From contig JAUNSJ010000005.1 of assembly GCA_030539295.1 (NCBI GenBank), forward strand, positions 113,821 through 177,820: a stretch of 64,000 nucleotides of DNA, in the 5' to 3' direction. The stretch comes from Planctomycetia bacterium. Its GTDB lineage: Bacteria; Planctomycetota; Planctomycetia; Pirellulales; Thermoguttaceae. A program made the position numbers and the translations under genes. A model generated the notes under the pieces. That model did no database searches and was not told the DNA's origin. It was given only the letters and a program-made list of their open reading frames with translations. How positions within the stretch are numbered: the first letter of the stretch is position 1; every line of letters begins with the position of its first letter. Of the stretch, positions 35,254 to 44,173 are shown piece after piece.

Positions 35254-36109
35254 CCAGAAACTCCCGGATCCTCTTTTGCGCCTTAGGTGAACTCCAACTG
35301 CGCCAATGTAACTCAACGGCGTCTTTTAATTCCTGCCGGCTTGGCAGAAACTCGTCTCGGTCTCTCATATTTAGACTTCTCACGGACTTCATTATGTCCC
35401 CGAAAAAGTAACAGCGCAAGCCTACCTTGACAACTAACTCTTCCGTTTTCGTTACCTCGTCCACAAGCCCCATCTTCTTGGCAGACCAAGAGTTGACCGG
35501 TGTGCCGCTGCAGAGCGTTTTGTAGTCCCTTGGGCCAACGAGTCGCGATAAAAACGGCCTGAGCAGTGAGGAATCGAACCCTAACTTCGCCTCCGGAAAC
35601 GCCAGGGTAAACGGAATATCGACGATCTTGTAATCCGCCAGGCACATGAGGGCCGCGCCACCTCCGCGTGCCACGCGTTGGCCCACCGCGACGACATACT
35701 GCCGCTGGGTCATGATCTGACGCAGAATCTCAACGACCAGGCGGACCATCTCCAGACCCGGCGGGTCACCCCCCGCCACGCCCGGTTGCATCGCTTCATC
35801 AAGGTCAAGACCACTGCAAAAGGCATTGCCTTTCCCCACAATCATAAGCCCATCAATATCTTCCCGCGCCTTAAGTTCGTTCAGCTCATCCCGCAATAAA
35901 GTCAGCATTTCCAAAGAAAAAGCGTTGCAGCGCCGCGGCCGATTCAAAACCAGGACCGCTACATTACACGATGTGTCCACCCGATAACAGGGGCGTTCGC
36001 TCGTCCTTGCCAGAGCCGACTCCACTTCCGAAATAAACTGAAGCTGCGAGGGCGTCTGGACGGCCAACTCCGGGATGGCCAACTTACCTGTTTCCGATTC
36101 ATCCTGCAT
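35240..36109 (-). CDS. Enoyl-CoA hydratase/isomerase (crotonase) family protein
   Basis: A 289-residue protein; residues ~45-270 form a crotonase fold. LNRPRRCNAFSLEM and GKGNAFCSGLDLDE (first oxyanion-hole strand) are present, along with ARGGGAALMCLADYKI (second oxyanion-hole glycine), FPEAKLGF and the NSWSAKKMGLVDEV helix. The usual first glutamate of hydratases is not evident (RGGGAAL), so it may be an isomerase, thioesterase or hydrolase. It has about 45 extra N-terminal residues. It is co-transcribed with the squalene-repeat protein from a promoter at 36186-36215. Confidence 0.83.
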   Translation of the reverse strand: MQDESETGKLAIPELAVQTPSQLQFISEVESALARTSERPCYRVDTSCNVAVLVLNRPRRCNAFSLEMLTLLRDELNELKAREDIDGLMIVGKGNAFCSGLDLDEAMQPGVAGGDPPGLEMVRLVVEILRQIMTQRQYVVAVGQRVARGGGAALMCLADYKIVDIPFTLAFPEAKLGFDSSLLRPFLSRLVGPRDYKTLCSGTPVNSWSAKKMGLVDEVTKTEELVVKVGLRCYFFGDIMKSVRSLNMRDRDEFLPSRQELKDAVELHWRSWSSPKAQKRIREFLDGKR

Positions 36110-36185
36110 TCTTAACCGCCTGTTCCTCTTCGTATTCGCTCCCCATGCGCTGTCACACCGACACTCGCTTCCGCGACACGATTCT

Positions 36186-36215
36186 ATTATACCAAAATCA
36201 TCCCCAGTACGTCAA
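36186..36215 (-). promoter_or_regulatory. Promoter of the crotonase/repeat-protein operon
   Basis: TTGACG (36215-36210) and TATAAT (36191-36186) with an 18 bp spacer, about 75 bp before the start. Confidence 0.7.
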
Positions 36216-36220
36216 GAACG

Positions 36221-36250
36221 AAAAAAAGGGACCACATCGGCCCCTTTTTA
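36221..36250 (-). terminator. Terminator of the small basic protein gene
   Basis: Read on the minus strand: AAAGGGGCC then a short loop, then GGTCCCTTT and a run of T (the A-run at 36221-36227 on the plus strand). It lies 76 bp after the 36326 stop and immediately upstream of the crotonase promoter. Confidence 0.7.
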
Positions 36251-36325
36251 TGCGTTTTCTCAACTTACTGGCAAGAAAAACAGCGCGTCTCCAGAGGACA
36301 CGCCGCTCTCGTTGCTCTAAGTGAA

Positions 36326-36562
36326 CTATTTCTTGCCCTTGGCGGCTGCGGCCGGAGTAGCGCCCGCGGCAGCTTCGTCTTTCGCTTTCTTTTTCTTCTT
36401 AAGTACAACCTTAAAGACGCGAACCTTCGGCAGACTCAGCGGCGACGTTTCTTCCGTCCACTTGTCTTGAGACTGCAATTTCTCGATTCTTTCCACTCGG
36501 GTCAAGACGTTACGCGAACGGGTAACACCTTTTTTGATTTTCAAACTCTTATCAATTGTCAT
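36326..36562 (-). CDS. Small basic protein, TIGR04137-like
   Basis: A 78-residue protein beginning MTIDKSLKIKKG, with the conserved RNVLTRVERIEKL and LPKVRVFKV segments of the small basic proteins found across Planctomycetes, Verrucomicrobia and Chlamydiae. The C-terminus is lysine- then alanine-rich (VLKKKKKAKDEAAAG). Its high charge suggests RNA or ribosome binding, but the function is unknown. GAGGAG lies 9 bp before the ATG. An in-frame extension to 36820 has no SD and does not belong to the family. The gene lies downstream of smpB on the same strand, which may hint at a translation-related role. Confidence 0.85.
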   Translation of the reverse strand: MTIDKSLKIKKGVTRSRNVLTRVERIEKLQSQDKWTEETSPLSLPKVRVFKVVLKKKKKAKDEAAAGATPAAAAKGKK

Positions 36563-36876
36563 AATGGTTACTCCTCGGATCCACTCGTGACCCGCACTCT
36601 TGGACAGTCTCACTGGATTCCAGCGGTACGGACCGCCGTTATGTCCCCTAATTTCCGCCACAACTGGCCCCCGGTCGGCCACAACCGGCCGCGTCAGGAT
36701 ACGCCCATGTATATAGCGGAAGTTAAAAATCACTACAGGAACTTTAAGTATATCAGAGACCAACCTTTCCACAAGGGGGGAATCGCCAAATTTTATTGTA
36801 AAAACAGCTAATACAGTCAAGAGAGGGTATTAGTCGAATTCACACTCCTTTTCCTTGCACCGCGCCCCGTACGTTT
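36563..36876. other. Intergenic region between smpB and the small basic protein gene
   Basis: 314 bp without a recognised gene. Minus-strand TTGTGG then 16 bp then TATACT (around 36772 to 36745) is a possible promoter for the small basic protein. A direct repeat GGCCACAACNGGCC near 36665-36690 is visible. Nothing else was identified. Confidence 0.35.
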
Positions 36877-37365
36877 CTAACGGCGGAACATCATGCTCTG
36901 ACGCAAGCCCCGTTCGGTGTCCGCCTTCTTTTTCGATTCTCGTTTGTCGTAATCCTGCTTGCCTTTACAGAGACCGAGCAGCAGCTTGGCCCGGCCGCCC
37001 GAAAAATAGAGCTTAAGCGGGACGAGAGTTAACCCTTTTTCCTTGGCACGGTTCGCGAATCGGAGAATCTCTCGCCGATGCAGTAGTAGTTTTCGGTCCC
37101 GTTTCGGTCGATGATTAAAGCGATTCGCCTCGGTGTACTCCGGAATATCACAATTGACCAGCCAGACCTCTCCGTTTCTCACTCGCCCATAGGCCTCCGC
37201 CAGGGAAACCGTGCCGCAGCGAAGACTCTTAACCTCGCTCCCGACCAAGGCAATTCCGCATTCGAGCGTCTCCAGAACGTTATAGTCGTGCCGCGCTTTG
37301 CGATTCTCGCTCACGACGCGTTCCGGGTTCGGGGCGTCACTATTCTTCTTCGATCCTTTTGCCAT
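36877..37365 (-). CDS. smpB: SsrA-binding protein SmpB
   Basis: Delivers tmRNA to stalled ribosomes in trans-translation. 162 residues. SENRKARHDYNVLETLECGIALVGSEVKSLR matches the N-terminal OB-fold, followed by EAYGRVRNGEVWLVNCDIPEY, RDRKLLLHRREI, and the C-terminal GLCKGKQDYDKRESKKKADTER that mimics a codon. ATG 37363-37365 fits the protein start; a longer in-frame N-terminus to 37476 has no family support. The ssrA RNA gene itself was not seen in this window. Confidence 0.95.
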   Translation of the reverse strand: MAKGSKKNSDAPNPERVVSENRKARHDYNVLETLECGIALVGSEVKSLRCGTVSLAEAYGRVRNGEVWLVNCDIPEYTEANRFNHRPKRDRKLLLHRREILRFANRAKEKGLTLVPLKLYFSGGRAKLLLGLCKGKQDYDKRESKKKADTERGLRQSMMFRR

Positions 37366-37453
37366 TTGATTCGTTACTCTCTTAGGTTTATGGCGACCGC
37401 ATTTGCGATCTGTCGTTTCTCTTTTGTTCCGTAATTCCTTATTCCATCTCGTA

Positions 37454-39238
37454 TTAGAAGTGCTGAATCCAGCCAAGGGAAATCAGACCGTTATAAAGCC
37501 ACGGATGCGTCCACGGATTCCACACCGGATAGGCCACCGACATGACCGACAGGAAAAGGAGCAGTAGAGCCAAGGCACGTTCCCATCGAAAACGCGACAT
37601 GTGGTCCAGTACCGGCAGTAAGGCCGGAATCCAAAGTGGAACCAGCGGAAAGAACCAGCGCAGCCCACAGGTCATACCACCGTAATTCCGGTCATCCTGC
37701 CCCCGCGAGACGTAAAAGACAAAAAACAGCAGGGTCAGACCAAGGACGATAGCCGCGTAACCCCGCTGTCCCCGACTTCCGCGGACCAGCCACAAGAGGA
37801 GTCCCAACATGCTTAACAGCCAGACCGGCGTTAAAGAAAATACCCCATGATGCCCCACCGTCGCGTGAAGGCAGTACGTCCATCGCGACGGCTCACCCCG
37901 GTCGATTCCAACGCGATTCGACCAATAGCTCAATCGGGCATTCTCCGCCGCGCGAACCCGACCCCCGGGGAAAAATCGATAAATATACCAATCATTGGCG
38001 TCGTAACTCGGCCCTGACACTAAACTTGCAGTCTTGGTCGGCTGTTCCGCAGTCTCGCCCACACGCTCGACCCGGTCCCGCTTCATGGCATAGGCAGGCA
38101 CGATCGTCTGGTGCGCCAGATAGTTCGTACCCAGAAACGCCGCCACGACCAGCAGTCCGCAAGGGATCGCTGTGCCAAGCGTACGTACCGGGTATTTCCA
38201 CAGCAGGGTCAGGCACAAGACCCCCGCAATCGCCAAAGCAGGCAGTTCACACGCGACCGCCAGAGCGCCAAAAAAACCGGTCAGCGCGAACCAGCGGCGT
38301 CGCAGATCGCCACAGACCAGCAGGACATAGGCCCCGTACATCGCCAGGACAACCGAGACAACGCCTGGCACATGATTGTTCAGCGTAACCGAAAAGGTCG
38401 ACAGAAACGTTCCGAAACAGAGGAACGCGACCGCGAAAATCCGCCCCCAGTTCGTTCTGCCCAACCGTTCAATCATAATCGATAAAAGGTACCACGCCAG
38501 AACCAGGGGAATGAGATTATAGACCACCAGCAAAATCCGCGCCGTTAGATACGGTTGCTCCCGAAGCGAAAGCCCGCAAACGCGATTCAGGAGCCAGTAA
38601 GGACCGGCCATAAGGGTCGGAAGAAGCGGCGGTTTGCTCGAATACAGATAACCCGAAAAGGGATCCGCCGGCGAATATTCCTCATCCGGCAGACCATGCT
38701 TGACCATGTCGATTGTGTCCCAGCCGGAACTCTCCATGGCCTTGTCGATCGCGTAGGGAACCCACTGCCGAACGTAACGGCCTTCCGGCAGATTCCCTTT
38801 GACCGCCTGTTGCGGGCAGGAACAACCGCAGTTGCGACGCAATTGCTCCGTCGTTACAGGACCCGCGGCCTTGACAGGGACATAGCGATAGGTGCGCGAT
38901 TCCGGCTCAACGAGCGCGCGAATCGTCAGCCAACGGCTCCTGTCGTTCGCGCTCAAGGTAGGTCGCTCCTTCTTCGCATCGGTCAAAAGGGCTTTGGCCG
39001 TCTTGCGAAGCTCTTGCCGAATCGCCTCTTCCTGACATCCCTGTTTTACCAGTTTCTGCTGTTTAATGGCCAATTCGTGAGGTATGCGTGCCAAACGAAG
39101 ATCCTGAACCGCGCGATCCGACACGTTATCCACGGACATAATGCGTCCAAAAATCAATCCCGCCGCTATGATCATTAGCAGAAGATAGACCTCACGACGC
39201 AACGTACCCGGTTCGGATCGCTCTTGCAATTCACTCAT
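37454..39238 (-). CDS. GT-C / ArnT-like membrane glycosyltransferase
   Basis: A 594-residue protein with about 11 hydrophobic helices in the second two-thirds. Helix 1 (VYLLLMIIAAGLIFG) is followed by a soluble segment of ~200 residues with a CGCSCPQ cysteine cluster (near residue 140). SSKPPLLPTLMAGPYWL (near 205) matches the conserved substrate-loop KPPL of dolichol- or undecaprenyl-phosphate sugar transferases. ATG 39238 has a GGAG SD. Such enzymes move a sugar from a polyprenyl phosphate to a lipid or protein outside the membrane; donor and acceptor are unknown. Confidence 0.75.
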   Translation of the reverse strand: MSELQERSEPGTLRREVYLLLMIIAAGLIFGRIMSVDNVSDRAVQDLRLARIPHELAIKQQKLVKQGCQEEAIRQELRKTAKALLTDAKKERPTLSANDRSRWLTIRALVEPESRTYRYVPVKAAGPVTTEQLRRNCGCSCPQQAVKGNLPEGRYVRQWVPYAIDKAMESSGWDTIDMVKHGLPDEEYSPADPFSGYLYSSKPPLLPTLMAGPYWLLNRVCGLSLREQPYLTARILLVVYNLIPLVLAWYLLSIMIERLGRTNWGRIFAVAFLCFGTFLSTFSVTLNNHVPGVVSVVLAMYGAYVLLVCGDLRRRWFALTGFFGALAVACELPALAIAGVLCLTLLWKYPVRTLGTAIPCGLLVVAAFLGTNYLAHQTIVPAYAMKRDRVERVGETAEQPTKTASLVSGPSYDANDWYIYRFFPGGRVRAAENARLSYWSNRVGIDRGEPSRWTYCLHATVGHHGVFSLTPVWLLSMLGLLLWLVRGSRGQRGYAAIVLGLTLLFFVFYVSRGQDDRNYGGMTCGLRWFFPLVPLWIPALLPVLDHMSRFRWERALALLLLFLSVMSVAYPVWNPWTHPWLYNGLISLGWIQHF

Positions 39239-39283
39239 TGTTCTGTCTCCATTACATGGAATCCCCAACGTTCCCATACGTAA

Positions 39284-39312
39284 AATATAGCAGGAACCCC
39301 CCGTTCCGTCAA
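39284..39312 (-). promoter_or_regulatory. Promoter of the ArnT-like gene
   Basis: TTGACG (39312-39307) and TATATT (39289-39284), 17 bp spacer, 46 bp before the start codon. Confidence 0.72.
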
Positions 39313-39367
39313 GGGCTGGACACGGGCTCCCCCCGCGGCGACAACGTAGCCTCGGGCAAATCCCCCA

Positions 39368-39395
39368 TTGCACACAGCTTCCGAAAGGATATAAT
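39368..39395 (+). promoter_or_regulatory. Promoter of trmL
   Basis: TTGCAC (39368-39373) and TATAAT (39390-39395), 16 bp spacer, 40 bp before the trmL start. Confidence 0.68.
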
Positions 39396-39434
39396 ACAGA
39401 AAATCGTGTCACGGTCACACAAGGAACTCTGTTT

Positions 39435-39986
39435 ATGCCAATCCGAACGCCCACATCAGAAGAGCTGGAACAGCAGCGGTCACGTCCCGACCAGGAGCTG
39501 TCCTCGCCCCAATTCCATGTCGTCCTGCTGGAACCGGAAATCCCTAATAATACCGGGTCTATAGGCCGGACCTGTGTCGGTCTCGGGATGAAATTATGGC
39601 TCGTTCGTCCCCTGGGTTTTCAGATCAACGACCGGCAATTACGTCGCGCCGGACTCGATTACTGGCCCCACCTCTGCTGGGAAGCTGTTGATGACTGGGA
39701 CATGCTGCTGAAGCGTCTGCGTCATTCGACAGGCACGCCGGCTCCGCGACTCTGGTTCTTCAGTAAAAAAGCCAGTCATCTTTACACGGAGGTCGCTTTT
39801 CGGCCAGGCGACGCTTTTGTCTTCGGTCGGGAATCGGTGGGCCTGCCGGAATCACTACTGCAAGAGCACGCGGAAAACTCGCTACGCATACCCACCTCCG
39901 ACCGCATTCGCAGTCTGAACGTCTCGGTCGCCGTCGGCGTCGTCGCGTTCGAGGCGGCGCGTCAGGTATCGTTATTATCCCTATAA
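39435..39986 (+). CDS. trmL: tRNA (cytidine(34)-2'-O)-methyltransferase
   Basis: A SpoU/SPOUT methyltransferase, 183 residues, which methylates the wobble base of tRNA-Leu. Motif 1 EPEIPNNTGSIGRTC (near residue 35), FGRESVGLP (motif 2) and SLNVSVAVGVVAFE (motif 3, SAM knot) are all present. The N-terminal ~25 residues (rich in Ser, Glu, Gln, Pro) extend beyond the usual ~155. The GGAACT before ATG 39435 can serve as a weak SD. It is a single gene, divergent from the ArnT-like gene. Confidence 0.92.
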   Translation: MPIRTPTSEELEQQRSRPDQELSSPQFHVVLLEPEIPNNTGSIGRTCVGLGMKLWLVRPLGFQINDRQLRRAGLDYWPHLCWEAVDDWDMLLKRLRHSTGTPAPRLWFFSKKASHLYTEVAFRPGDAFVFGRESVGLPESLLQEHAENSLRIPTSDRIRSLNVSVAVGVVAFEAARQVSLLSL

Positions 39987-40042
39987 TCCTTTTATACTGC
40001 GTATTCCTCTTCTTTGGTTATATTTTTTCTTCCTTTTAGATT

Positions 40043-40069
40043 TTGCTCATTTTGGACGATTCCTATAAT
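40043..40069 (+). promoter_or_regulatory. Candidate promoter of the sigma factor gene
   Basis: TATAAT at 40064-40069 with a poor -35 (TTGCTC, 40043-40048; 15 bp spacer). Only the -10 is convincing. The rest of the 219 bp gap shows no gene. Confidence 0.4.
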
Positions 40070-40205
40070 ACGGCTTTCACTCCATCCTGTGAGCAAGTCG
40101 AAGATGCCATTATTATGAAATTTCCATGAAGCGAACGTCAGGGGACAGACGGACGCCTCCTCCTATACAAGAACCTCAAATTTTGGGGCTAAGAAGGTTT
40201 TTTGA

Positions 40206-41093
40206 ATGAGAGACGATGATTATCTTTCCAATAGCGACCTGGATCGCTATGATTCCGGACTACAGTCTCCCCTGGAGACCTATTTACGCGATATCAATAC
40301 AACCGCGCTTTTGACCGCGGATGAAGAGACCGAGCTGGCCGATGCTATTGCTCAGGGCGATATGGAGGCTCGCGACCGCATGGTCCGCGCCAATCTGCGA
40401 CTGGTTGTCAATATTGCCCGGGGATATACCGGCAAAGGCCTGAGTCTGCAGGACCTCATTGAAGAGGGGAACTTGGGCCTTTTACGCGCCGTCGAAGGCT
40501 TTGACCCCAATATGGGCACGCGTTTTTCCACCTATGCCAGCTACTGGATTAAGCAATCGATAAAACGAGCGTTAATCAACTCTGCCAAGACGATCCGCAT
40601 TCCGGCCTATATGGTCGAAATTCTGTCGAAATGGCGACGTGCCAGTGCACGATTGAGCGACGAACTGGGCAGGGCACCTACGCCTGAAGAGGTCGCTCGC
40701 ATGCTCGGACTGCCGCGAAAAAAACTGCCCATCATTAAAAAAGCGATTCTCATCTATAATCTGACTCCGCAAACGGACCAGACCGATTCCGGCTGGACGC
40801 TTGGCGAAATGATTATGGATGATCGCAGTCGAGGCCCCGACGAAGAACTGCTCGCCAACGATAATCTCAAGTTCGTTATGGAGCAGCTGGAGATTATGGA
40901 GCCGCGGGAAGCCGCTGTACTCCGTATGCGATTCGGGATCGGCGATTACGCGCCGCAAACGCTCAAGGAAATCGGCGAAACACTCGGTCTTACGCGCGAA
41001 CGCGTTCGCCAGATCGAAACCGACGCACTGGCCCGACTCGCCGAGGCCCTGGAAGAAGGGCGACCCATTACGGTCGACCCGACAACCTGGTAA
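40206..41093 (+). CDS. RNA polymerase sigma-70 factor, group 2 (RpoD/RpoS-like)
   Basis: A 295-residue sigma factor without the long region 1.1 of primary sigma factors. Region 1.2 is SPLETYLRDINTTALLT; region 2 is RLVVNIARGYTGKGLSLQDL and FSTYASYWIKQSIKRAL (-10 recognition); region 3 follows ARTPEEVARML-like; region 4.2 is LKEIGETLGLTRERVRQIE (-35 recognition). It starts with an acidic DDDYLSNSDLDRYD stretch. Its short size suggests an alternative or stress sigma. ATG 40206 has AAGG upstream. It converges on the KpsF-type gene. Confidence 0.9.
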   Translation: MRDDDYLSNSDLDRYDSGLQSPLETYLRDINTTALLTADEETELADAIAQGDMEARDRMVRANLRLVVNIARGYTGKGLSLQDLIEEGNLGLLRAVEGFDPNMGTRFSTYASYWIKQSIKRALINSAKTIRIPAYMVEILSKWRRASARLSDELGRAPTPEEVARMLGLPRKKLPIIKKAILIYNLTPQTDQTDSGWTLGEMIMDDRSRGPDEELLANDNLKFVMEQLEIMEPREAAVLRMRFGIGDYAPQTLKEIGETLGLTRERVRQIETDALARLAEALEEGRPITVDPTTW

Positions 41094-41147
41094 ACGCTGA
41101 AATAAATCCATCGCTCCGGCTCGCCGCTACAAGCGGTTGCCCCTGTT

Positions 41148-42224
41148 TTACGGCATAAAAGAGACCAGGTCGGTTATGTCCAGCATGCCGACCGGGCGCC
41201 CCTGTTCGTCCAGGACCGGGAGTTCACTGATCTTTTTTTCGCCCATAAAAGTCAACGCGTCTTTCATGCGTGTCCCCACGGTTACGACTTTCGGATTACG
41301 CGTCATAACCTCATTGACCGGCGTATCGAACAGGTCATAGGACCGGGCTTCAAAGAGCTTGGCCAGGTCGCTGTCGGTAAAGATTCCGGACAGTTTGCCC
41401 GTCTTATTAATGAGCAGAATGGCGCCGGACCGCCTGCCCGGCACATGACTGTCCACGAAAATATCGCGAATTGTCTTATGGTCGAACGCGACACGACAGG
41501 CACTTACCGGGCGCATCTGCTCCTCAACCCGGCTCAGGCGGCGTCCGAGACTCCCACCCGGATGATACAAGGCGAAATCTTCGTCGCTGAATCCGCGCAA
41601 TTTACTCACGGCCAAGGCCAAGGCATCGCCCAAGGCGAGCATAACCGCGGTACTGGTTGTGGGTGCCAGATTGAGCGGGTCGGCCTCGGTGAGTTCACCC
41701 AGCTCCAGAACAGAATTGGCCCCGCGACCCAGCGTATTCGTTCGCGACGCGGTCATGGCAATATAGGGTATACGCATCTTCTCCAGAAACGGAATGAGCC
41801 GTAAAATTTCCCCTGTCTCGCCGCTGTGCGAGAGGATGAGCAGAATATCTTTTGTCCGAATCATCCCGAGGTCGCCGTGAATGGCCTCGGCCGGGTGCAG
41901 GAAATGGCTCGGGGTACCCAATGAGGACAGGGACGCCGCAATCTTTTGCCCGATCTGGCCCGCCTTACCCATGCCGGAAACGATGACATTCCCCTGACAG
42001 TTCAAAACAAGCTCGACCGCCTGGAGAAACGATTCATTCAGAGTCCCCGCACGCTCCAGAATGGCTCGCGCCTCCTGCTCCAGAACCTGCCGGGCAAAAC
42101 GGCTCACGCCAAGTTGCTCGCCGGGCGTCAGACAGCGAAGGCTTGGTTTTTCCTCCGTGCCGACAATGCGCAACTCTGGAGCACGCCCCGACTTGCAATC
42201 CTGCCTAACCGCATCCTGACTCAT
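41148..42224 (-). CDS. kdsD: D-arabinose-5-phosphate isomerase KpsF/KdsD family
   Basis: Converts ribulose-5-P to arabinose-5-P for KDO synthesis, so it suggests an LPS-type outer membrane. 358 residues: an N-terminal ~50-residue extension, a SIS domain (VSGMGKAGQIGQKIAASL near 82; ILSHSGETGEI; TTSTAVMLALGDALA; HPGGSLGRRL), then two CBS domains (MRPVSACRVAF; DTPVNEVMTRNP). ATG 42224 has a consensus AGGAGG SD. The promoter is at 42316-42344. No other KDO gene lies in the window. Confidence 0.92.
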   Translation of the reverse strand: MSQDAVRQDCKSGRAPELRIVGTEEKPSLRCLTPGEQLGVSRFARQVLEQEARAILERAGTLNESFLQAVELVLNCQGNVIVSGMGKAGQIGQKIAASLSSLGTPSHFLHPAEAIHGDLGMIRTKDILLILSHSGETGEILRLIPFLEKMRIPYIAMTASRTNTLGRGANSVLELGELTEADPLNLAPTTSTAVMLALGDALALAVSKLRGFSDEDFALYHPGGSLGRRLSRVEEQMRPVSACRVAFDHKTIRDIFVDSHVPGRRSGAILLINKTGKLSGIFTDSDLAKLFEARSYDLFDTPVNEVMTRNPKVVTVGTRMKDALTFMGEKKISELPVLDEQGRPVGMLDITDLVSFMP

Positions 42225-42315
42225 TTTCTGCCTCCTTTGCCGCAACTCACACGAAAACAGTCCCGCCGCGTCCTCGCTCCGTATCCGTTTTCGCACTCCC
42301 ACTCTATTGTTATAT

Positions 42316-42344
42316 ATAATAGCATATTTCCGCCTGTTCTGCAA
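42316..42344 (-). promoter_or_regulatory. Promoter of the kdsD gene
   Basis: TTGCAG (42344-42339) and TATTAT (42321-42316), 17 bp spacer, about 92 bp before the start. Confidence 0.62.
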
Positions 42345-42422
42345 GCCCAGTTACAGAGATGCGAGCGGGCCGGGAACCAGCAACAACGAAAACGGAAGCC
42401 CAGCGCCGCCACGTGCCATCGT
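42345..42422. repeat. Partial dispersed repeat
   Basis: Contains GGGAACCAGCAACAACGAAAACGGAAGCCCAGCGCCGCCA, a partial copy of the module at 28780-28815 in the same orientation. It lies between the kdsD promoter and the end of yraN. Confidence 0.55.
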
Positions 42423-42902
42423 TCATCGAAAGGCTTTTGGATGATAGTCGAACGAGGGACGTTGTCCGGCGGGCCAGAGGATTCCGAGCACGTCGAAGCG
42501 TATAGGGGCGTTTGGCACTTTTTTCCACCGGACATATTCCCGGGCGGCACGTCGCATGCGGTCCATGCGTTCGGTATCGACTTCGTCGGCCGGGGCACCA
42601 AAGGCATCACTTCGCCGCGTCTTAACTTCAACGAAGACAAGCTCCAGCCGTTTCGTATCCCAGGCAATAATATCAATTTCGCACGACGGCATACGCAAAT
42701 TCCGCTCGAGAATCCGATGCCGTTTGCGTTTGAGGAAACGGACCGCTTCATTTTCGCCCATGCGGCCAAAGGTGTCTTTGCGTCCGTGGACTTGCACCTT
42801 ATAAGGTCGTCCTGCGTCCGGAACCACTTCCTGCTCCGGGAAAAGTTCATGGTAGAGAACTTTCAGCAGGTCCACGAATTGACGAAAAAAACCCATCGCC
42901 AT
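42423..42902 (-). CDS. YraN / UPF0102 family nuclease-like protein
   Basis: A 159-residue protein with the restriction-endonuclease-like fold of UPF0102. Residues ~55-150 carry FGRMGENEAVRFLKRK, ERNLRMPSCEIDIIAWD (catalytic D and the preceding E) and LVFVEVKTRRSDAFG (E.K motif), followed by RRAAREYVR. It has an N-terminal extension of ~40 residues compared with the usual ~120. ATG 42902 lies one base after the NifU stop, so translation is coupled; ATG 42896 is an alternative. The function of the family in cells is poorly known; recombination or repair is suspected. Confidence 0.85.
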   Translation of the reverse strand: MAMGFFRQFVDLLKVLYHELFPEQEVVPDAGRPYKVQVHGRKDTFGRMGENEAVRFLKRKRHRILERNLRMPSCEIDIIAWDTKRLELVFVEVKTRRSDAFGAPADEVDTERMDRMRRAAREYVRWKKVPNAPIRFDVLGILWPAGQRPSFDYHPKAFR

Positions 42903-42903
42903 A

Positions 42904-43902
42904 TCAGACCTGAACCACCCGAATGGCATCGTCAATGTGGGCCTTTAAACTCTTTTCGACCAAGTGCTTAAGCGTTTGCGTGGCCCCGGCACAATGGGCA
43001 CAGGCACCGGACAACTCCACATAGACGACATTGTCTTTTATATCGACAATTTCCAGACTGCCGCCGTCCTTCTGTAAAAGCGGCTTAATGTAGGACTCAA
43101 TAACCTGCTCAATTTTCTTGGCCTTTTGATAAGGCGACAGAGGCGAGGTCGGCGCTTGAAGTTCCTTCTCCGGCTCGTTCCCGCCGGTATTCGGAGTCGC
43201 CATGGCCAGAGTGGGAAACCCGTTTGCCGCAGACGTCGGCTCCGCCTTACCGGTCCCCCAAACTTCATTGAGCAGGTCCTGAAGGCCGCCGGGCGCATGG
43301 TGACAGGAACCACAGGCACCGCCTGCTTTAATGGCGCCGGTGATCTCGGGAATCGTATGCAGATTCAGTTCCTTGATCTTGCGCTTGATATAAGGTTCGG
43401 ACATACCGAAACATTTACAGACCATGCGTCCTTTGTCTTCTTCCTCTGTGTGCGACTCAATACCGAGCGCATCGAGAGCCACGCCCCGACGTCGAGCCCA
43501 GTCGAAGACGGCCGCGGTAAGTGCCTCGGCCCCCATGACGGAACAGTGAATCTTCTGCTGTGGCAGTCCTTCGAGAAAATGGACAATCTCCTCATTGGTA
43601 ATCGATAGCGCTTCGATGGGCGTAACACGACGCGATTCCACGATACAGCAGAGCGCCTCGGACGCCGCAATGGCCGAGGTACAACCAAAGGTGAGATATT
43701 TGGCCGCAACGATTACGTCTTTTGTCGGGTCCTCTTCGTTTCGCTCCACCCGAAAAGTAAACCGCAAGGCATCGCCACAGGCAATCGAGCCATGCTCGCC
43801 CACCCCGTCGGGATTCTCAATTTCACCCAAATGGGAGCCTGGCTTACCCTGAACGGCATTCATGAACAATTCTTTTGTCTTTTCGCTATATTCCCAACCC
43901 AT
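42904..43902 (-). CDS. nifU: Fe-S cluster scaffold protein NifU, three-domain type
   Basis: A 332-residue full-length NifU. The N-terminal IscU-like domain has its three cysteines (SIACGDALRF, TFGCTSAIA, KIHCSVMG). A central BFD-like [2Fe-2S] domain follows with CKCFGMSEPYIKRKI and GGACGSCHHAPGG. The C-terminal Nfu domain has SGACAHCAGAT (CxxC). Between the last two lies a ~40-residue Pro/Asn-rich linker. It assembles clusters on a scaffold; no nif genes or NifS partner are nearby, so general Fe-S assembly is more likely than nitrogen fixation. Confidence 0.93.
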   Translation of the reverse strand: MGWEYSEKTKELFMNAVQGKPGSHLGEIENPDGVGEHGSIACGDALRFTFRVERNEEDPTKDVIVAAKYLTFGCTSAIAASEALCCIVESRRVTPIEALSITNEEIVHFLEGLPQQKIHCSVMGAEALTAAVFDWARRRGVALDALGIESHTEEEDKGRMVCKCFGMSEPYIKRKIKELNLHTIPEITGAIKAGGACGSCHHAPGGLQDLLNEVWGTGKAEPTSAANGFPTLAMATPNTGGNEPEKELQAPTSPLSPYQKAKKIEQVIESYIKPLLQKDGGSLEIVDIKDNVVYVELSGACAHCAGATQTLKHLVEKSLKAHIDDAIRVVQV

Positions 43903-44173
43903 CTGATTTTCTCAATTCTCTCTCTTTTTGTACTGCCGGCACGCCGGAGTCGCCCCATTTTTGCCACCACGGAAGAAAACGGACGCGCCTGGTCGAACTT
44001 CACACTCTTATTATACCGAACTTTTCAGCTTTTCTATTGGGACCCCCCTTTTTTCTTTTGCTCTGACTGGGATAATAAAATTAAAGCGCCAAGCGTAAGA
44101 GAAACACGTGACGCGTTCTTGTTGCGTGTTTTATGTTCCAGGGATGACAACAATAACAGAGAGATAAGCAGAC
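43903..44173. other. Divergent promoter region nifU / mutL
   Basis: A minus-strand TATAAT lies at 44015-44010, likely the -10 for nifU-yraN, with no good -35. A plus-strand promoter for mutL could not be placed. A T-rich stretch with six C and six T sits near 44043-44058. No gene was seen. Confidence 0.4.

Noticed and set aside
42904..43902. Nitrogen fixation locus
   Set aside because: NifU is full length, but no nifS, nifH or other nif gene is near; NifU-type scaffolds serve general Fe-S assembly in many anaerobes.
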